In this document: positions 5,576 through 7,527 of the stretch, in pieces | Layout: each line of letters opens with the position of its first letter | Numbering within the stretch: the first letter of the stretch is position 1 | Assembly: GCA_002358835.1 (NCBI GenBank) | Contig: DEPP01000116.1 | Location: 26,107-33,633 of the forward strand | From: Bacteroidales bacterium UBA3389 | GTDB taxonomy: Bacteria > Bacteroidota > Bacteroidia > Bacteroidales > P3 | Length of the DNA: 7,527 nucleotides | Direction of reading: 5' to 3' | Made by a program: the position numbers and the translations under genes | Notes under the pieces: model-generated | Seen by the model: the letters and a program-made list of their open reading frames with translations, nothing else | What the model was told of the DNA's origin: nothing | The model's database searches: none

Positions 5576-6877
5576 ATGGTGGAAATATTTGTTGAAAAAT
5601 TCGGAGGAGCATCAGTAAATACGGCAGTGGCTGTAAAGAATGTAATCTCTATTCTGAAAAGAGAATCGAAAAAACGTGTGGTTGTTGTTTCGGCTATGGG
5701 AAAGACTACAAATGCTCTTGAAAGAATAGTGAATTTATGGCATAAAGAAAACCGTGTAAATGAGGAAGAGTATTCTGCTCTCTTGTCTTATCATTTTGAA
5801 ATAATAGAAGGATTGTTTGAAGATGAAGAAGCAAAGGATGCTTGTAAGAGTTTGGTTGGTCTTATCATAGAGGAAAGTCGTGCAAAACTGATTACACTGA
5901 ATCCGAATGACTATGATTTTCTTTATGACAGCATGGTATCGTACGGAGAACGAATTTCGACAAGCATAATTTCATCTTATATGAGTGCGATTCACTATTG
6001 CCACAAACACGTTTTTGCACAAGATTTTATCAAAACCAATAACAATTTCCGTAATTCGGAGATAATCTGGAAACAAACTCAAGAAGCAGTCGAACAAAAC
6101 TTGCTTCCGTTGTTTTGTGATTTTGATACAATACTCACGCAAGGTTTTATTGGTTCTACAAAACAAGGATATACCACAACGCTTGGAAGAGAAGGTTCGG
6201 ATTTCTCTGCAGCCATATTCGCTTATTGCTTAAATGCGAAAAGTATGACAATATGGAAAGATGTTGCGGGCTTGATGAATGCCGACCCTAAGCGGATGAA
6301 AGAGACTTGTTTGCTTGAGCAAGTGCCGTATAAAGAAGCTATAGAATTGTCATATTATGGAGCATCGGTAATACATCCGAAAACAATCAAACCATTGGAA
6401 AATAAGAGTATTCCGTTGTTTGTAAAGAGTTTCAATGCTCCTGAGAAAAAAGGAACGATAATTGCAGATTGCTCGGAACTATTGCCTGTCGTGCCGAATT
6501 ATATCTTTAAGGACAATCAAACACTCTTGTCTATATGTCCTAAAGACTTTTCTTTTATTGCCGAAGATAATATTTCAACAATTTTTGGTGTGCTTTCCAA
6601 GTTCGGAGTCAGGGTAAATATGTTGCAAAATTCCGCATTGAGTTTTTCGATTTGTTTTGATAGAAATGACAATGTGTTGTTTGATATAATCGAATCTTTG
6701 CAACAAAGTTATAGTGTGAGATATAATAACTCTCTGAAACTTGTTACGATACGACACTATCAAAACAACTCTATAGAAAACGCAATAGATATGTCGTCTT
6801 ACAATATCTTGATAGAACAAAAAAGCCGAACAACACTACAATGTTTGATTGAAGCAAAAACCGATTCTGATAAGTAA
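5576..6877 (+). CDS. lysC: Aspartate kinase (monofunctional, ACT domain)
   Basis: This 433-residue cytoplasmic enzyme phosphorylates L-aspartate to 4-phospho-aspartate, the first step towards lysine/diaminopimelate, threonine and methionine. The kinase domain runs from about 4 to 295. Visible motifs are EKFGGASV (7-14, start of the nucleotide-binding fold), VVVVSAMGKTTNAL (35-48), GERIS (124-128, substrate site), TTLGREGSDFSA (201-212), DVAGLMNADPK (229-239) and YYGASVIHPKTI (260-271). The C-terminal third (about 315-425) reads as ACT regulatory sequence, including EDNISTIFGVLSKFGVRVNML. It suggests allosteric feedback, though the effector cannot be read from sequence. There is no homoserine dehydrogenase domain, so it is not the fused ThrA type. 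The ATG at 5576 fits both the family N-terminus and the promoter. The last 42 bp overlap the converging NUDIX gene. The symbol lysC is by family; the effector specificity is unproven. Confidence 0.95.
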   Translation: MVEIFVEKFGGASVNTAVAVKNVISILKRESKKRVVVVSAMGKTTNALERIVNLWHKENRVNEEEYSALLSYHFEIIEGLFEDEEAKDACKSLVGLIIEESRAKLITLNPNDYDFLYDSMVSYGERISTSIISSYMSAIHYCHKHVFAQDFIKTNNNFRNSEIIWKQTQEAVEQNLLPLFCDFDTILTQGFIGSTKQGYTTTLGREGSDFSAAIFAYCLNAKSMTIWKDVAGLMNADPKRMKETCLLEQVPYKEAIELSYYGASVIHPKTIKPLENKSIPLFVKSFNAPEKKGTIIADCSELLPVVPNYIFKDNQTLLSICPKDFSFIAEDNISTIFGVLSKFGVRVNMLQNSALSFSICFDRNDNVLFDIIESLQQSYSVRYNNSLKLVTIRHYQNNSIENAIDMSSYNILIEQKSRTTLQCLIEAKTDSDK

Positions 6878-7480
6878 ATCTTGTATTGAAGGATAGATTT
6901 TCTTAGCTTGTGATTCGATTTTCTCTTTTGTGAGCCACTCCGCTTTTTGTATGCCTTCTTCTTTTTGAGGTACGAGTTTGTCTGTCTTTTTTGCAGACAT
7001 AGAGTACCAATGTGTTTCTTTGATTTCGCGTTTGCCGTTAAGAATATATGTATGATAGGTTGTGCCGAGATAATCCTTCAGGTCGATGTTCTCAATCCCT
7101 GTTTCTTCTTCAACCTCTCTTACTGCCGTAAAATCCAAATCTTCTCCCGTCTCTCTATGTCCTTTTGGTAAATCCCAATGTTTTGCTCTGTAGATAAACA
7201 AGAACTCGTTTTCTTCGTTTTGAACCAAACCTCCTGCGGCTTGAACGAATTTTAGCTTTTTTATGGCTTTGGAAAAAACTTCTTCGGTAGTTATATTTTT
7301 AACAATAATTATGATATCTTGGCGTGAATTATCGTTAAAAAAAACTGAAAAATCGATTGAATTTACGTTTTCAGGAGTACATTTTATTACTCTGCAAGTC
7401 TCATTCGAGGACTCGAAAGATTCGTCATTTAATATGCAAATCTTGTTGTATTTATTGAAAATGTTGTATCTTTGCATCAT
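6836..7480 (-). CDS. NUDIX hydrolase-domain protein
   Basis: This 214-residue protein has a poorly conserved N-terminal region (about 1-78) followed by a NUDIX domain from about 79. AAGGLV (81-86) and HWDLPKGH (101-108) lead into a complete NUDIX box at 107-129 (G-x5-E-x7-REVxEExGI), with metal-binding glutamates at 122, 125 and 126. The domain hydrolyses a nucleoside diphosphate linked to another group; the substrate cannot be told from sequence. Related proteins with the same long N-terminal extension sit beside pyrE in other Bacteroidota, from general knowledge of those genomes. Two ATGs in a row (7480 and 7477) could serve as start. No TAnnTTTG box is seen upstream in the 47 bases available. 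The 3' end runs 42 bp into lysC on the opposite strand, so no terminator lies between them. The family is firm; the substrate is unknown. Confidence 0.93.
   Translation of the reverse strand: MMQRYNIFNKYNKICILNDESFESSNETCRVIKCTPENVNSIDFSVFFNDNSRQDIIIIVKNITTEEVFSKAIKKLKFVQAAGGLVQNEENEFLFIYRAKHWDLPKGHRETGEDLDFTAVREVEEETGIENIDLKDYLGTTYHTYILNGKREIKETHWYSMSAKKTDKLVPQKEEGIQKAEWLTKEKIESQAKKIYPSIQDLLIRIGFCFNQTL
7443..7475 (+). promoter_or_regulatory. Promoter of the pyrE-like gene, inside the NUDIX coding sequence
   Basis: TATCTTTGC at 7467-7475 is an exact TAnnTTTGC core. Possible -33 TTG elements are at 7446-7448 (18-base spacer) and 7443-7445 (21-base spacer). The whole promoter lies within the first dozen codons of the NUDIX gene on the other strand. 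Transcription would start near 7478-7482, on or next to the ATG at 7479. Confidence 0.7.
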
Positions 7481-7527
7481 GATTTTAAATAAAGAAACAG
7501 CTAAACAAGCAGCCCGATTTTTATTGC
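7479..7527 (+). CDS. pyrE: Start of a probable orotate phosphoribosyltransferase gene (partial)
   Basis: Only 16 codons are visible, reading MILNKETAKQAARFLL. This resembles the N-terminus of Bacteroidota PyrE proteins, which commonly begin MIxNK(D/E)TAxxxAxxLL. A divergent NUDIX gene next to pyrE is a known arrangement in the phylum. The enzyme would join orotate to PRPP in pyrimidine synthesis. The perfect promoter core just upstream supports a real gene starting here. The identity rests on a short stretch and on context, so it is provisional. The gene runs off the right edge. Confidence 0.6.
   Translation, partial: MILNKETAKQAARFLL

Noticed and set aside
1..7527. Mobile element, CRISPR array, tRNA/rRNA, or defence system
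   Set aside because: No transposase, integrase, long inverted repeats, spaced direct repeats, RNA gene motifs or defence domains were seen on either strand.

Overview
The window is ordinary chromosomal DNA from a member of the Bacteroidota, most likely of the order Bacteroidales. Four things point there. One protein carries a type IX secretion C-terminal sorting domain. The gene order ftsX, DUF3098, uppP, truB is typical of the phylum. Most genes lack a Shine-Dalgarno sequence. Three intergenic or start-proximal sites match the Bacteroidota promoter core TAnnTTTGC exactly. The DNA is AT-rich throughout, most visibly in the first 1.5 kb.

Layout: (1) Positions 70-2590, + strand, hold two genes for exported proteins of unknown function, 28 bp apart and probably co-transcribed. 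The first looks like a six-bladed beta-propeller. The second is a cysteine-containing secreted protein with a low-complexity linker and a T9SS type A sorting domain. A strong hairpin terminator at about 2613-2643 follows. (2) Positions 2798-5468, - strand, hold a tight operon read from right to left: ftsX (divisome/hydrolase regulation), a small DUF3098 membrane protein, uppP (undecaprenyl-diphosphate phosphatase) and truB (tRNA pseudouridine-55 synthase). Its promoter is at 5490-5520. (3) Positions 5576-6877, + strand, hold lysC, a monofunctional ACT-domain aspartokinase, driven from 5529-5559 back to back with the ftsX promoter. (4) Positions 6836-7480, - strand, hold a NUDIX hydrolase gene whose 3' end overlaps the 3' end of lysC by 42 bp. 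(5) From 7479, + strand, the first 16 codons of a gene resembling pyrE (orotate phosphoribosyltransferase) run off the window. Its start codon overlaps that of the NUDIX gene, and its promoter lies inside the NUDIX coding sequence.

How they fit together: the minus-strand operon joins envelope and division functions (FtsX, UppP, DUF3098) with tRNA modification. lysC feeds aspartate into the lysine, diaminopimelate, threonine and methionine pathways, so it also supplies peptidoglycan precursor. The window shows no mobile element, CRISPR array, rRNA or tRNA gene, and no convincing new multi-gene system. The points of most interest are the regular repeat architecture of the first protein, the promoter and start-codon arrangement between the NUDIX gene and pyrE, and the uncharacterised DUF3098 protein set inside a cell-envelope operon. 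No stretch longer than 300 bases lacks a gene; the longest gap is 2591-2797.
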